NCBI GenBank assembly: GCA_002633005.1
Contig: NMRA01000344.1
Coordinates: 99,008-163,007, forward strand
Length of the DNA: 64,000 nucleotides
DNA from: Phoronis australis
Taxonomy: Eukaryota > Phoronida > Phoronidae
Direction: 5' to 3'
Shown: in pieces, positions 25,701 through 34,792 of the stretch
How the letters are laid out: each line of letters begins with the position of its first letter
Position numbering within the stretch: the stretch's first letter is position 1
Program-made: the position numbers and the translations under genes
The notes under the pieces: model-generated
The model's database searches: none
Seen by the model: the letters and a program-made list of their open reading frames with translations, nothing else
What the model was told of the DNA's origin: nothing

Positions 25701-28508
25701 CCTTTCACTTTATTCGTGTTTGTTCGCAACCACTCGCTTTATCCAGACGTATATTCATTTGATCGTGATAACGTCTGCCAAACGTCGTCCTCAACATAAG
25801 TATTGTCAATGCATGGCCTCCCCTTAAATTCTCCCAGATACCATTTGGCAGTTCGGGGTACGAATTACTGACTAAGCATATGCGCGCACCCAGGGGGCCT
25901 GGGGGGCCGAACGCACAATGCATAGGCCTTGATCAAACCCCGTTTACCGTATTTTTTAAGCAATAAGATCCACAAAACCAAAAATTCGAGATCCCTGCAT
26001 CCCTACATTTTATGGCTGGCTTGTGGCGAAATTCTGGTTGTTCCTGTGCCCTGGCCCCTCCTAATTCAAAATCCTGGATCCACCCTCGTAGATACTACCT
26101 TGTTTGTAACCTTGGTCAAGTTATGGCATCCGGTGTCAAACGGTGTCTTTCGACCAGGTCCCTTCTTAAAATGTCGGAGTCAGCTCTAAGCTCTTGATTC
26201 AACAGTCTTGTGACGGAGCAAAGGAAAAACTTTGGCAAAAGACCGCCGCACTGAATGCAACACGTACTATGACGTTCTCCCTCGAAGTAGCAACAAGGGA
26301 TTCCGGCATGAATTCCTTTCAAAACTCAGTTTCAGACTGCTACTGTCAATATGCGTGAGAATTGCTTTGATGTGACAAGAGCATTGAAGAAACTGAAACG
26401 GAATAAATGCAATTTGTGCAAGAGTAGTGAACACTTTTTCAAACCTTAGTGTCTGACCGTTCCACAACAGCTGTTCCATCAGGCAGATAATACTTTTCGA
26501 CAAAGTTCCGTGTAAGAAGTTTCCTACAACAAAAGACAAAGTAGTGAATCGGTTGCAGGGCTGGGACTCCGACATTTCACTGAAAACCACCTAGGATGTT
26601 TCTAAGCGATTAGCATCATATTTCTTAGGCTAGGAAAGTCTGAAGGATGACATGAAAATATTCAAATACTCGTAACTAAGCTGTTGTGGTATATTTTGCA
26701 CAGGCTTTCTTTTGTAGCTGGTAAAAGGGTGATTCCAGAAAATCTGATTATCCTGGTTATACCTCTTATCGTTATAAAATTTGTCTGCAAACTGATAGAT
26801 CGTTGGGAATGGATTCTTTGATTGTAAATATGTAACGTACGTGCCTAAAGCAATGAAGGATTGTTCTAATACCCCCTCGACCCCACAACCCACGGCCTCC
26901 TCTACCCATCACCCCCTCGCGCCACGACCCCCACTACCCACAATCCGCTTGACCCAGCAGATTGATTATCTTTGCGCTTTTTACGCATTTCATATTACGT
27001 CACTGAAGCCAGAACTTTCCCATGAAACATACCTACACGCGAATCTGCTGTGGCTCAAGTCTGGTGGTTAAAGAAGAAAATGGCGTGAGAACGTGATTTG
27101 AAATAGCGGATTGTGAGCGTGCTATCGTTGTCACGGAAATAGTTCCACGATCGGTTACCAATGGTCCCGTTGTACTGAACTTAGGGAGAGAGTACGCTAA
27201 GGTGAATTTACATAATTTCACATTTTATATTATTTGCGTCCTGTTGTATACTCGTTTACAATATACTCCATGTAAAGTTACGATACGTAGGCCTATTAGT
27301 TAACAGGGGCTAGTGGGTCGAGTGGTGTGGTGGTCGAGGGGGTCTTGGAACAATCCCAATGTGAACGCCTGATAAGTGTAACCAGTGGGTGAACTGATTA
27401 GCGACTTTAATTTTAAAAATGCTCGCATGTGACTTTCCAATTTCTAAGATGCCTAGACTTTTCCACCTCTTCAACAAATTACCAGGCAGCGAAGAGCTCT
27501 TGCTAGCAAGGTTGTTGGCGACGCCAGCCTCCACAGTTGAACCTACACACAGTTGAAATTACAGTAGGATGGATAGTTCTTTGATAAGCCAGCATTCGTC
27601 AGACTCACTGTCTACGACTGCCGGCCACAGACACGGACGGATGTTTCACGGCCTCATACTTGTTACTAACAGCTTACTTTTCATTCTTCACTACCGCGAG
27701 CCACCTCCTAAGCATTTCGGACTCTCGAGGAAGTCGAAAAAAGGATGTACCCGCTTTTCTCGCAGCTGCATAGTTCGGACAAGAGGGAACGATGTACCGC
27801 AACATAGCGGCATTCACTCTGCAAATGAACCACTGACGTCGCTGCGTCGTTTCTCACCTTCCTCACAGGTTAACGCGACACCTCTCGGCAAGGTAAGGTT
27901 GACCGTATGCGAGGCGATGTGGATATAGACCGATTAAGACAGTTATAAAGACTAATCAAATCGGGTGGCATTCTCCTTTTAACTCTATGAAGTAAGCGCA
28001 CAGTGGTGGCAAATGGCTACTAATATCTCGTAGTCATTTTGAGAGCATCCTATTTCACCGACTGACACTTCATACAGAAGAACTTACTGATTGAGCTGGA
28101 GATCGACTATAAGGTTTCGATGAAATGCTTTCAGCTCCACTGACAGGTAAAGTGGGTCACTCTGCAAATATAGTCATAATAAAACAATAGTATATTAAAC
28201 TTGTACGTATATAGCTAACAGTCTTGCATCGGATTTAGCACGAGTAGTAAGGTCCATAAACGGTGCAGCGATCAAAACGATCGATTGTCGAGAATCACTC
28301 TCAGGTTAAGTTAGCAAGTTAGCAGTCTGACAGGTTTACCTCAAATTATCCAAGCCAGCACCACTGCCCCTGTAATATTTATTACTTACCTTATTCACTG
28401 AGCTGAGAGACAACACGTCGATCTGTTTTCCGTCGTGGTAGATTTTTGGCACTGTGACGAAAAAATCGCGGGAAAGGCCCCGAGTAGGCAAATATATTAG
28501 TAGTAGCG
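3635..28508 (-). CDS. ADAM-family (M12B) protein gene, predicted pseudoprotease, partial
   Basis: Overall gene span. Twelve exons on the minus strand, listed separately, encode in order: end of a signal peptide, Pep_M12B prodomain, reprolysin-like domain, disintegrin domain, and the beginning of the ADAM cysteine-rich domain. Nearly all junctions are phase-compatible and use consensus GT/AG sites. The zinc motif reads HEIGQKLGFEDD: the second and third zinc ligands (His) are Gln and Asp, so protease activity is not expected. Active ADAMs shed membrane proteins; catalytically dead ADAMs act in adhesion or as ligands. Not found: the first exon with the start Met, one short exon between 17191 and 14788, and everything after the first half of the cysteine-rich domain (EGF, transmembrane and tail), which should lie left of 3635, in the gap or outside the window. 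Frames stay open, so I treat it as a gene rather than a pseudogene. Confidence 0.85.
3991..4125 (-). CDS. ADAM exon: C-terminal disintegrin domain
   Basis: Acceptor ATCTCTTTTAG, donor GAAAAT/GTAAGT. 45 codons, phase 0 at both ends. Encodes GSVCRASKGFCDTPEYCTGE, then TEFCPADLHRPNGTRC, the CR...CDxPEYCxG...CPxD...GTxC signature, which follows directly from the CCDLDTCS end of the exon at 13138. The intron between them is about 9 kb and holds two other coding exons and a transposase relic. Confidence 0.93.
4359..4604 (-). CDS. terminal coding exon, unidentified protein
   Basis: Acceptor GTCTTGCTTTCAG, then 81 codons ending in TAA. The peptide (QTFRSILTWVNEHLPELYNV ... MHPCLYSGALSVVLWDTLLE) is rich in amphipathic helix and looks genuinely coding. 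Phase 0 matches the upstream exon at 4732-4906, so these are probably the last two exons of one gene nested in the ADAM intron. Function not recognised; no poly(A) signal is obvious. Confidence 0.45.
   Translation of the reverse strand, partial: KQTFRSILTWVNEHLPELYNVFLTRQTCSKSQMHPCLYSGALSVVLWDTLLEAFTKVTTLDSAISKMVGSVPYNGSLQKVD
4732..4906 (-). CDS. internal coding exon, unidentified protein
   Basis: 58 codons in a clean frame (RLVIAHDFKRHNDAIIIPRR, then YRQLGHSGTMLLVINRIVEL), helical in character, bounded by a possible acceptor CATCAATTGAG and a weak donor GCGGAG/GTCGAC. It ends in phase 0, compatible with the exon at 4359-4604. It lies inside a large intron of the ADAM gene on the same strand. 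I do not recognise the family; it could be a helical-repeat protein. Preceding exons were not identified. Confidence 0.45.
4907..8794. other. ADAM intron sequence, nothing recognised
   Basis: About 3.9 kb of mixed-composition intronic sequence. Short open frames are present on both strands but none shows a family motif or convincing splice-site pair. Confidence 0.4.
8795..9022 (+). pseudogene. DDE transposase fragment (Harbinger/ISL2EU-like DDE_Tnp_4)
   Basis: 75 codons. YVSKAFRGRCSDKYLIVEKS, GFLEYLLPKDAVVASRGF and NTPAFTKGK match the region around the second catalytic Asp of DDE_Tnp_4 transposases, which typically read FVSxxxxGRxSDxxxTxxSGFLxxLxPGDxVxADRGF...PxFxxGK. The catalytic Asp of the DRGF motif is Ser here. 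No N-terminal part and no third catalytic residue are visible, so this is a dead relic in an ADAM intron. Confidence 0.7.
9098..9140 (+). repeat. short tandem duplication
   Basis: Two adjacent copies of a 22-bp unit TTTTCAAAATTTTGAGTACC, itself containing the palindrome TCAAAATTTTGA. Confidence 0.85.
9141..11335. other. ADAM intron sequence with a TATA-like site
   Basis: AT-rich sequence. A TATA-box-like CTATAAAAGG lies at about 10329 on the plus strand. A possible minus-strand acceptor TTGTTCCAG/G is at 10521. No coding frame could be supported. Confidence 0.3.
11336..11536 (-). other. possible spliced exon, function unknown
   Basis: Bounded by an acceptor-like GGTTTTTAG and a good donor AAAG/GTATGTAAG. 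An upstream segment near 11974-12060 ends in donor CAAAG/GTAAGG, and a third acceptor lies at 10521. No frame stays open across the whole exon, so it would be UTR or non-coding RNA, or the 5' part of the nested gene ending at 4359. Weak evidence. Confidence 0.25.
12245..12410 (-). repeat. dispersed repeat, G-run/GGATCC family fragment
   Basis: Shares GATTTTGAGTTAGGGCGGC, CAAATGGAATCTGGGAG and AATTTTAGGGGGACATGGCC with the copy at 2158-2435. Confidence 0.6.
13138..13402 (-). CDS. ADAM exon: end of catalytic-like domain and N-terminal disintegrin domain
   Basis: Acceptor TTAATTCCTACAG, donor GCTCT/GTAAGA. Encodes FSWSDCS (the FSxCS motif), then GNGLVEDSEQCDCG, CTNKCCQAETCKL and CATGPCCDLDTC, the classic disintegrin-domain cysteine framework. 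The first G completes an Ala codon from the previous exon; ends in phase 0. A complementary open frame on the plus strand is a shadow. Confidence 0.95.
13575..13750. repeat. compound microsatellite (CATA)n (CA)n (TA)n
   Basis: A run of ATAC/CATA tetranucleotides at 13590-13665, then about 28 CA units at 13673-13727, then about ten TA units to 13749. Open frames through it are artefacts. Confidence 0.97.
13857..14106. mobile_element. MITE, 250 bp
   Basis: The ends GGGGCCTGTTCCAAGAAACT at left and the complement of GGGACCCGTTCCAACAAAAA at right form imperfect terminal inverted repeats that continue into TGACTTA. The interior is AT-rich with repeated CTTAAG/TTAAG motifs and no coding capacity. 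Sits in an ADAM intron. Confidence 0.75.
14613..14788 (-). CDS. ADAM exon: degenerate zinc-binding motif
   Basis: Acceptor CTTTCCCAG, donor TACGC/GTAAGG. Encodes the active-site helix as TAKIVAHEIGQKLGFEDD, then CNCSQDKCLMD (the C.C...CxM element and position of the Met-turn). Relative to HExxHxxGxxHD the first His and the catalytic Glu are kept, but His 2 is Gln and His 3 is Asp. Two of three zinc ligands are therefore missing and catalysis is not expected. Ends in phase 2; the next exon supplies G. Confidence 0.92.
15595..15890. repeat. minisatellite, about 42-bp unit, seven copies
   Basis: Units beginning GGT(G/C)GCTCCCACC...ATGACTGAATA.GCAAACACT recur at about 15599, 15642, 15682, 15723, 15764, 15811 and 15853 with 41-47 bp spacing. 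On the minus strand they translate as a repetitive FGGS peptide, which is incidental. Confidence 0.85.
16019..16714. mobile_element. TIR element, GGATTGTT...CCCTCGACCC family, copy 1
   Basis: 696 bp. The left end GGATTGTTTTAAAACCTCCT continues with CGACCCACGACCCC repeats. The right end is its complement, GTGGGGGTCGAGGGGGTTTT then AGAACAACCC. The interior (16390-16560) matches the interior of the copy at 26858-27356 in reverse orientation. No transposase; a non-autonomous DNA transposon in an ADAM intron. Confidence 0.8.
17191..17360 (-). CDS. ADAM exon: metalloprotease-like domain, EIW motif
   Basis: Acceptor TTGTGTATGCAG, donor TTAAC/GTAATA. Encodes NLRVFIALTGVEIWSAGDRI, the very characteristic LxIxVxLxGxEIWxxxDxI strand of ADAMs. 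Ends in phase 2. The short exon expected next (AQLLxG ... GxA... MC region, phase 2 to 0) was not recognised before 14788. Confidence 0.92.
18225..18640. mobile_element. MITE with about 48-bp TIRs
   Basis: 416 bp. The left end GGTTGCATGAAACAGTCCCA then AATAGGGACTAAACTAAGTT is mirrored at the right end with about three mismatches. AT-rich interior, no coding frame. Sits in an ADAM intron. Confidence 0.88.
18641..20227. other. ADAM intron sequence, nothing recognised
   Basis: Unique-looking intronic sequence with a short GC-richer patch near 19740-19850 containing repeated GACGCCGGACG motifs. No supported gene. Confidence 0.4.
20228..20299 (-). CDS. ADAM exon: metalloprotease-like domain helix 1
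   Basis: Acceptor GTTATTTCCAG, donor GGCGGC/GTGAGT. Encodes YKNMGSNRHDVTQRLLEISN and then LVGG, matching the YxxxGxN...xRxxEIxNxV segment. Phase 0 at both ends. Confidence 0.9.
21106..21176 (-). CDS. ADAM exon: start of metalloprotease-like domain
   Basis: Acceptor GCGACGTTCAG preceded by a T-run, donor ACAATG/GTAAGA. Encodes NRYVELFLIADNTM, the first beta-strand of reprolysins (xYVExxxVADNxM). The two leading bases complete the Val codon left open by the previous exon; ends in phase 0. Confidence 0.88.
22368..22453 (-). CDS. ADAM exon: end of prodomain
   Basis: Acceptor TTCTTTTCCAG, donor GCGAG/GTAAAA. Encodes GMINSADTFFLEPSHLSKGE followed by HYVYRTAR, continuing the GLRG motif into the GxI...FxLEP..., EHxxYR signature. 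Ends in phase 1. Confidence 0.9.
22494..22560 (+). repeat. solo end of the CCCTCGACCC TIR family
   Basis: GATTGTTCTAAAACCCC followed by CCCTCGACCCCC and GCGACCCACGG matches the termini of the elements at 16019 and 26858. No partner terminus was seen nearby, so probably truncated. Confidence 0.6.
23601..23683 (-). CDS. ADAM exon: prodomain cysteine region
   Basis: Acceptor CTCTATTCCAG, donor CTGAG/GTTAGT. Encodes HNCYYQGRVRNEPNSSVALS and then TCLGLR, the strongly conserved CYYQGxV...S..CxGLRG signature of M12B prodomains. Phase 0 in, phase 2 out; the codon is completed by A of the next exon. Confidence 0.92.
24220..25535 (-). pseudogene. 5'-truncated non-LTR retrotransposon (Jockey/CR1-like RT)
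   Basis: Minus-strand frames show QGSVLGPLLF, a split YINDLPDT, and LYADDTAIF (the RT catalytic YADD box). A 264-codon frame (24563-25357) then carries KHLGLLLDHKLTF and LFKSFVLPHLDY, typical of the thumb and connection of LINE reverse transcriptases. A second frame (24258-24599) has CSRGDTQTYPHVFFACDVC, the usual C-terminal CxxxxxTxxHxxxxC motif. Three frames are needed, so it carries at least two frameshifts. The endonuclease and ORF1 are absent. It is a dead fragment in an ADAM intron. Confidence 0.88.
25790..26095 (+). repeat. dispersed repeat, G-run/GGATCC family
   Basis: Opposite orientation to the copy at 2158. Blocks shared with it include CCAGATACCATTTGGCAG, ATGCGCGCACCCAGGGGG, CAAACCCCGTTTACCG, ATCCCTGCATCCCTAC and AAATCCTGGATCCACCC. 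Confidence 0.75.
26445..26523 (-). CDS. ADAM exon: prodomain
   Basis: Acceptor CTTTTGTTGTAG, donor ACTAAG/GTTTGA. Encodes KLLTRNFVEKYYLPDGTAVV, the LLxxxFxxxYYxxDG segment of ADAM prodomains. The first base completes the split Gln of the previous exon; ends in phase 0. Confidence 0.85.
26858..27356. mobile_element. TIR element, GGATTGTT...CCCTCGACCC family, copy 2
   Basis: 499 bp. Left end GGATTGTTCTAATACCCCCT then CGACCCC; right end GTCGAGGGGGTCTTGGAACA then ATCC, a matching inverted repeat. The interior segment 27080-27270 (GAGAACGTGA, ATCGTTGTCACGGAAATAGTT, TTACAATATACTCC) is the reverse complement of 16390-16560. Confidence 0.8.
27700..27982 (-). mobile_element. truncated copy of the GAATGCCACCC TIR element
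   Basis: The end GGGTGGCATTCTCCTTTTAA and the inner blocks CGCATACGGTCAACC, GCCGAGAGGTGTCGCGTTAA, CCTGTGAGGAAGGTGAGAAA are the reverse complement of 57824-58050. Only one terminus is present. Confidence 0.75.
28088..28161 (-). CDS. ADAM exon: prodomain
   Basis: Acceptor TATATTTGCAG, donor AATCA/GTAAGT. Encodes SDPLYLSVELKAFHRNLIVD, matching the prodomain pattern of a beta-hairpin followed by LxLN. Starts in phase 0 and ends two bases into a Gln codon, which the next exon completes with G. Confidence 0.85.
28390..28508 (-). CDS. ADAM exon: end of signal peptide and start of prodomain
   Basis: Acceptor TCTATTTACAG, donor AATAAG/GTAAGT. Translation starts in a hydrophobic stretch LLLIYLPTRGLS, fitting the end of a signal peptide, then RDFFVTVPKIYHDGKQ, typical of the first beta-strand of the ADAM prodomain. 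Starts with two bases of a split codon and ends in phase 0. The exon with the initiator Met must lie to the right and was not recognised. Confidence 0.75.
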
Positions 28509-29094
28509 CTGTAAATAGACAAAAGAGATGGTCAGTAAATTCCGTCGTTTTGTAATGTGAAACGCACATGTATTGCATTACTGTCAAGTAATATATTATG
28601 TATAGGTTTATGCGTGAAAAGATCAATTTGTCCTGATTAGTTTTTGCCTATAAACCGTGAAACAGGCTGGCTATTTCCAACAGACTGACCATGATAAAAT
28701 TGATCGTGCGCTGTCTGGGCGAAACAGAGATCACCATTAGTTGACGTGAAGTATCCCAGGTGATGGATAATGGAAATTATATATCACCGTATGCAAGGTT
28801 TGAGGTATAATACTCTGTTTATAGTATGCTCCAATATCATGCTAAGACAGCCGACGTGAAGGATATGCCTGTATCACTAGCGTTTACACTACAACCGATG
28901 TGATGAATTACCCTCAATACATTTCAAAACATCACAATAGATGTTTGCGTGCGCCCATATTTATATATGGCAGCATTACGCCGTCATTTCTGTACATTCG
29001 TCCGTCGGGTGCTCTATCTTCAAAACTCTTGGATGTATGTTCTTGCAATTTTGCACATGTGGTCCTTTTATAAATGGGACGACATGAGCGAATT

Positions 29095-30990
29095 TTCAAA
29101 AGGATCCGACTAACGGCGTGCCCCCTAGTGGCATTTTTACGTTTACCTCTGCATCTTTAAAGGTCCTCAACGGATTTTCATAAAATTTGCTAAAAGTTCC
29201 TATTAGTAAGATGACACTACCTAGTGGCCATTTTTTTTTGTTGTTTCGAGTCTGATTTTGGCGTCCGCCCCTCAACCAAACCACTTCAATGATGATTGTG
29301 CGAATTAGCATACATGTTCCTACTGTGAAGAGGGCGTCCGGATGACGAATGATTTTCCGGCGACTTAGACTTCCGTGGCGCCTCCTAGTGGTAGTTTTGT
29401 GCCCGTAGCTGTATCTACTACATTGCAGGATCATGGCAAGTATATTGATATGAAGCTGACAACGGACGAATCCGTTTCTCCCTTTTTCTTTGAAGCTCCT
29501 TGACGGATTTTTGTGAAATTTGCCAAATAGCTTTCAATTACAAATTCTGTTTTCTGATGGATTCGACGTATTTTGCGCGATCTAGTAGCTATTTCACTGT
29601 TCTTAGTCTGTTGTTGGCGTCCACCCCTCTATCAACCAAACCATGATTTTCAAAATTGGCGTTTATGTTTGTATTGTGTGGAATGGACGACTAATGCGGA
29701 TTTTTGGACTCAGGCTACTGTGGCGCTAACAAATAACGCTTTTTTCGTCTATGGCTGTATCTCTCAAACCCTCTGCAGAATCTCTGGTAAGTGTATTCAT
29801 ATGAAATTGACAGCGGACAACGGCGACATTTGGACGTATCTGACTGCCACTGTGCCCTACCTTGTGACATTTTTACTTTTTTCGTTGTTCTCTTTATCTT
29901 TCAAATTTAATAAAAGCGTTTCTATTACCGGTAAGGAGACGACGACGACTGCTGATTTTCGGACGAATTTGTTCCTTGAGAGATGGCAACAGATGACGGC
30001 AAGTTTCATACCAACCCAACAACAGCTGTGCTTTCAAGAGTCAATTTTATTTTTCTCTGTAATTTTACAGTTTCTAGATGCTTTTTCATGGGATTGGTTT
30101 GGCAAAAAATCCGTTATAAAAACAACAGCACCTTTCCTTTTCGTGACGTATTCGACGTATTGTACACCAACTAGTGACCATTATGTTTTTTGTCGTCTGA
30201 TTCTGTATCTGCCAGACTGTGCAGATGCCCGTTATGAAATTTTCCAGATGTGTTCTTGCTGACAAGAGGATAACTGACGTGGATTTTCAAACGGGTCCAA
30301 TTACTGCAGCGTTCCCTAGTGACATGCTTTCCCATCTACGCGTGTACCTCCTGAACCCCTTGAAAGATGTTTTTTTTGAAATTTGGAAAGCTTATTACTA
30401 CCGAGATTTTTCGTAGATAAGCCCATGGACGTGTATTAGGAAAATGAAAATGTTCAGGTGTTTTAGTAACACCAAATAAACGCCCAGGTGTTTATTCGGA
30501 AAAGGGATGGCGTGTAAACGGAAAGTCATAGTTTTGCTGACTTTTGACATTTTCACTTAAAGCTGTGTTTTTAAATTTCATGTTAATGGTAGTTCGCCAA
30601 TACCGTGTTGGTTTATTAGAATGATAAATGCCCCACAAAACTGAACTCGTGATGATAAATGACGCTGATTGGCTTTTAAGAGAAAATTTTCCAAATAAAC
30701 CCCACTATCTGGATACTTAACATCATCAGTTAGAACACCAAATAAACGCCCACAAGCGTTTCATCGGGTGGGCTTATTGGCGGTAAATCCCTTTATTAAC
30801 TTGAAAGTAGATGGACGGATTCGACTGCCACTGTGTTCCTAGTGACATTTATTACGTTTGCCTTTGTTTCGTGTCAGCTTTTGGATTTTCATGAAATTTG
30901 CCAAATAGTTTGAGGGAAGACACCTTCTCTATTTTGGATGGGTTCAATGTATTCTGTGCAATCTAATTGCCATTTTACGATACAAATATG
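29095..30990. repeat. diverged tandem array with CTCF-like cores (array 1)
   Basis: Repeated blocks: TTTCATGAAATTTGCCAAAT, GGATTCGACGTATTTTGCGC, CTAGTGGCATTTTTACGTTT and GCTGTATCTC.AA, at roughly 150-330 bp intervals. Each unit has a (C)CTAGTGG(C) core. The best, at 29118-29131, reads on the minus strand CCACTAGGGGGCAC, an exact match to the CTCF core CCASYAGRKGGCRS; others near 29216 and 29379 have one or more mismatches. A 229-codon frame through the array is not a gene. Confidence 0.7.
30416..30785. mobile_element. possible small TIR element
   Basis: ATAAGCCCA near the left end and TGGGCTTAT near the right end are inverted. The motif ACACCAAATAAACGCCCA occurs twice inside (about 30463 and 30731). 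Inserted in or next to array 1. Confidence 0.4.
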
Positions 30991-31740
30991 CATCCCTCGA
31001 AGCACGCCGTGGGCGCATTTCAAAGCTCCGCGTTGCTATTGTTCTCTATCAGAAAACAAATTTCAGCAGTATACAGAGTTTTTGTGAAAGCCATTGTATC
31101 CTAAAGTGCAGGCAGTCAGCTCCCATGTGATGGCCATCGTCAAAATACAGCTAGACACCACAGTATGTTCATAGCCGACCGACCTCGAAATTGCACACAA
31201 CCCGGTTAGTTCTCCTCGTCACCTTGCCGTGAAATTCGTACCAAAGTTTGGATCTAAAGTCCTGCGGGGTACATGAAAAACCTGGGAGTCAATCGACACT
31301 CACCTTGCCCGTTGCAGCTGTTTAAGTCAAAATATAACGGTAGAACGTCAATTTTTTCAACACCGGTAAATAATTTACTTTACTCAAGGAAAAGTATAGT
31401 TTTTAATGACACTAATTTTGTGTCAGATTTAATCTTGTCATGTTTTTTAACCACATCGGCCCAAAGCTGTATATTTAGTATGCAACTTTGCACCCAAGCT
31501 AACCTGAATTGATATGCATCCTGACGAATGTACTTGTACCAAACAGCACCAATGGTCTAATTAACATTTAAGGTTTTTAATTTTCATAAATGCCTTAACA
31601 AATTATTCACAGAAACTGAGTTGGGATCAACATTCTAAACCTTCGACATAACTATTTGCCAGCAAAAGCTGCCCAATATCTTCACTTAGTCATGTTGTGG
31701 CTACGATATTGTTCTTCGCCATGGCGTTTGCCTACTCCCT

Positions 31741-31742
<2 letters not shown>

Positions 31743-31772
<30 letters not shown>

Positions 31773-32235
31773 NNNNNNNNNNNNNNNNNNNNNNNNNNNN
31801 NNNNNNNNNNNNNNNNNNNNNNNNNNNNNNNNNNNNNNNNNNNNNNNNNNNNNNNNNNNNNNNNNNNNNNNNNNNNNNNNNNNNNNNNNNNNNNNNNNNN
31901 NNNNNNNNNNNNNNNNNNNNNNNNNNNNNNNNNNNNNNNNNNNNNNNNNNNNNNNNNNNNNNNNNNNNNNNNNNNNNNNNNNNNNNNNNNNNNNNNNNNN
32001 NNNNNNNNNNNNNNNNNNNNNNNNNNNNNNNNNNNNNNNNNNNNNNNNNNNNNNNNNNNNNNNNNNNNNNNNNNNNNNNNNNNNNNNNNNNNNNNNNNNN
32101 NNNNNNNNNNNNNNNNNNNNNNNNNNNNNNNNNNNNNNNNNNNNNNNNNNNNNNNNNNNNNNNNNNNNNNNNNNNNNNNNNNNNNNNNNNNNNNNNNNNN
32201 NNNNNNNNNNNNNNGCGTGTGTGTGTGTGCGTGTG
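31743..32235. repeat. (GT)n microsatellite containing an assembly gap
   Basis: GT repeats flank a run of N from 31773 to 32214. The gap probably reflects unresolved repeat length. Long frames across it are artefacts. Confidence 0.95.
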
Positions 32236-34667
32236 TTAATGTACTTTGAATCCATTGGGATTACCTTCATACTGAGTCTCACATATCAAAACTGCAAGCA
32301 TGTTATTTTGGCGTTGATGAGAGTGAATGTACTTGAAGGAAAAGGTGGAAAATAAAAGAAAAGTAGTTAACTGAGGGAAATGTGAAATTTAGATCTATAT
32401 TTTTAATCGTCCCTTACTTGCGGTTCATTGACAATGCATAGGCTGCTTTTTCGGATTGGTATGCTCATAGCATTTAAGCGACGAATTTAACGATTCCGTC
32501 ACATTTTAGGCCTTTGTTGGGCCGTAACCCGTCTTTCCACCATCCAAGTGAGCATGTTAAGGGGGTCACTCAGTGTTGGGAAACAAAAATAAGAGACGGT
32601 CCAGAATGACCGTGTGCTTTCATATTATATAAATAAGCATTTTGTGAAATTCTTAATGATCGTATGACGAACTAAACAGTAATCGTATCAACAGAATTAC
32701 GAGTTATAAACGAACTGGAGGCTCGTTTCAGGCAGGTTTAAGCTTGAAGTTTGCCGGTAAGTCGCTGACTGAACCGCTTGTGTAAGTGATGTTACACCTG
32801 GAATTGGCTAGAGTTAAAGTAGCCAGCCAGCTAGCTGTATGAAGAGTGTCGTCAAAATACAGCTAGGTACCACTGTGTGTTTTCTTCCATAGACCCCTAA
32901 ATTGCATACAGCCAGGTAGCCAGCCAGGTAGCCAGCCAGCCAGCTGTATGAATACTGTTGTAAAATAAGCCAGGTATTACTTCGTGTACATGTATTTCTT
33001 CCGTAGACCCCGAAATTCCACACAGACATGGTAGTTTTGCTCGTCGCCATTTTTTCCAACACCTTTAAATAATTTAGTTTACTCAAAGAAGACACTGATT
33101 TTGTGTCAGATTTTATCTTACCACATTTTACCCACTCCATTGCAAAGTTGTATATTTAGTATACAGCTTTGTACCAAGGCTAGGTGCCACTTAGCCAGCC
33201 AGTTAGCTGTATGAAGACAATCGTCAAAATACAGCTAGTTCCCACTGCGTGTATTTCTTCCGTAGACCCCGAAATTGCACGCAGCCAGTGTAGTTCTGCT
33301 CGTCACCGCGCCGTGAAACTTGTATCAACATCTAAAGCTAAAGACCGGGCGGTGTGCATGCAAAATCTGGGAGTCAACCGACACTCACCTTGCCCGTTAC
33401 AGCCGTTTTTAAGTGAAAAACAATGCAATATACGTCATTTTCTTGCGTAACTCTCTGTCTTTTCTAACAATGATAAGTATTTCGTCGTTTCGAAAACAGT
33501 ACGCTCGTGTCACACGCACGCGCCATTTCCGAAATTTTTGCGACATCTCTCGGGAGATGATTTTAGCTTGGCAGCAACAAAATTTCTTCTGAAATTCGAT
33601 TTTTCGGTACCAAAATTCTAAAAACTTTTAATGAAGTGAAACCTGTTCTGATAATTTGTTGTGACGTGTACGCAACCTTGTGGAAGAACAAAAGTTGATT
33701 GAAGAATCGCCGAAAAAAGAAACTGGCCAATAGGTGACGAAAATTTTCATGGCGCCGAAAGCCGACACTAAAGATCGCTCCACAACTTTAGCAGCTGAAT
33801 AACGGTAGAACGCCATTTTTGCCAACACCGTTAAATAATTTAATTTACTCAAGGAAGGCTGTAGTTTTTAATGACACTAATTTTGTGTCAGATTTTATCT
33901 TACCACTTTTTTACCCGTATCGGTGCAAAGCTGTATATTTATATACAGCTTTGTACCAAGGCTAGGTGCCACTGTGTGTATTTCTTCCGTAGACCCCGAA
34001 ATTGCACACAGCCCGGGTAGTTTTGGTTGTCACCTCGCCATAAAATTTGTATCAACATGTAAACGTAAAGATCGGACGGGGTGCATGCAAAATCTGGGAA
34101 TCAACCGACCCTCAACTTGTCCGTTACAGCCGTTTAAGTGGAAAAAATGCAATAAACGTCATTATCGTGCGTAACTCTTCGCCTTTTCTAACAATGAAAA
34201 GTATGTCGTCGTTTTTAAAACAGTACGCTCGTGTCACGCGCACGCGCCATTTCCGAAATTTTTGCGACATCTCTCGGGTGATAGCTTAGCAGCAGCAAAA
34301 TTTCTTCTGGAATTCGTTTTTTCGGTATCAAAATTCTAAAAACTTATAATGAAGTGAAACCAGTTCGGATAATTTGTTGTGACATGTATGCAACCTCGTG
34401 AAAGAACAACAGCTCATTGAAGAATCGGCGAAAAAACAAACTGACCAATAGGCGAGGCAATATTTCTTGGCGCCGAAAGCAGTCGCTAAAGATCGCTCCA
34501 CAACTTTAGCAGGAGAATAACGATAGAACGCCAGTTTTTCCAATACCGTTGAATAATTTAGTTTACTCAAGGAAGACTGTAGTTTTGAATGACACTAATT
34601 TTGTGTCAGATTTTATCTTACCACTTTTTACCCACATCGGTGCAAAGTTGTATATTTATATACAGCT

Positions 34668-34792
34668 TCAGTGGCGGATTTAGAGGGGGACCAAGAGGGC
34701 CATGGCCCCCCAAAATTCTTCATTTGGCAGTTCGGGGTTGCGAATATCTGAGNCCCCCAACTCAAAATCCTGGATCCACCCCTGAGCTTTGT
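34668..34792 (-). repeat. dispersed repeat, G-run/GGATCC family, short copy
   Basis: Begins CAGTGGCGGATTTAGAGGGG and ends CAAAATCCTGGATCCACCCC, with an N at 34753. It interrupts a sequence that is continuous (TACAGCTT/TGTACCAAGG) in sister repeat units at 33170 and 33950, which makes the insertion clear. Confidence 0.8.

Noticed and set aside
29573..30262. 229-codon plus-strand frame
   Set aside because: Lies in the diverged tandem array; no domain, and sister units do not keep the frame.
31697..32355. Long frames on both strands across the GT repeat
   Set aside because: They consist of N plus (GT)n; not coding.
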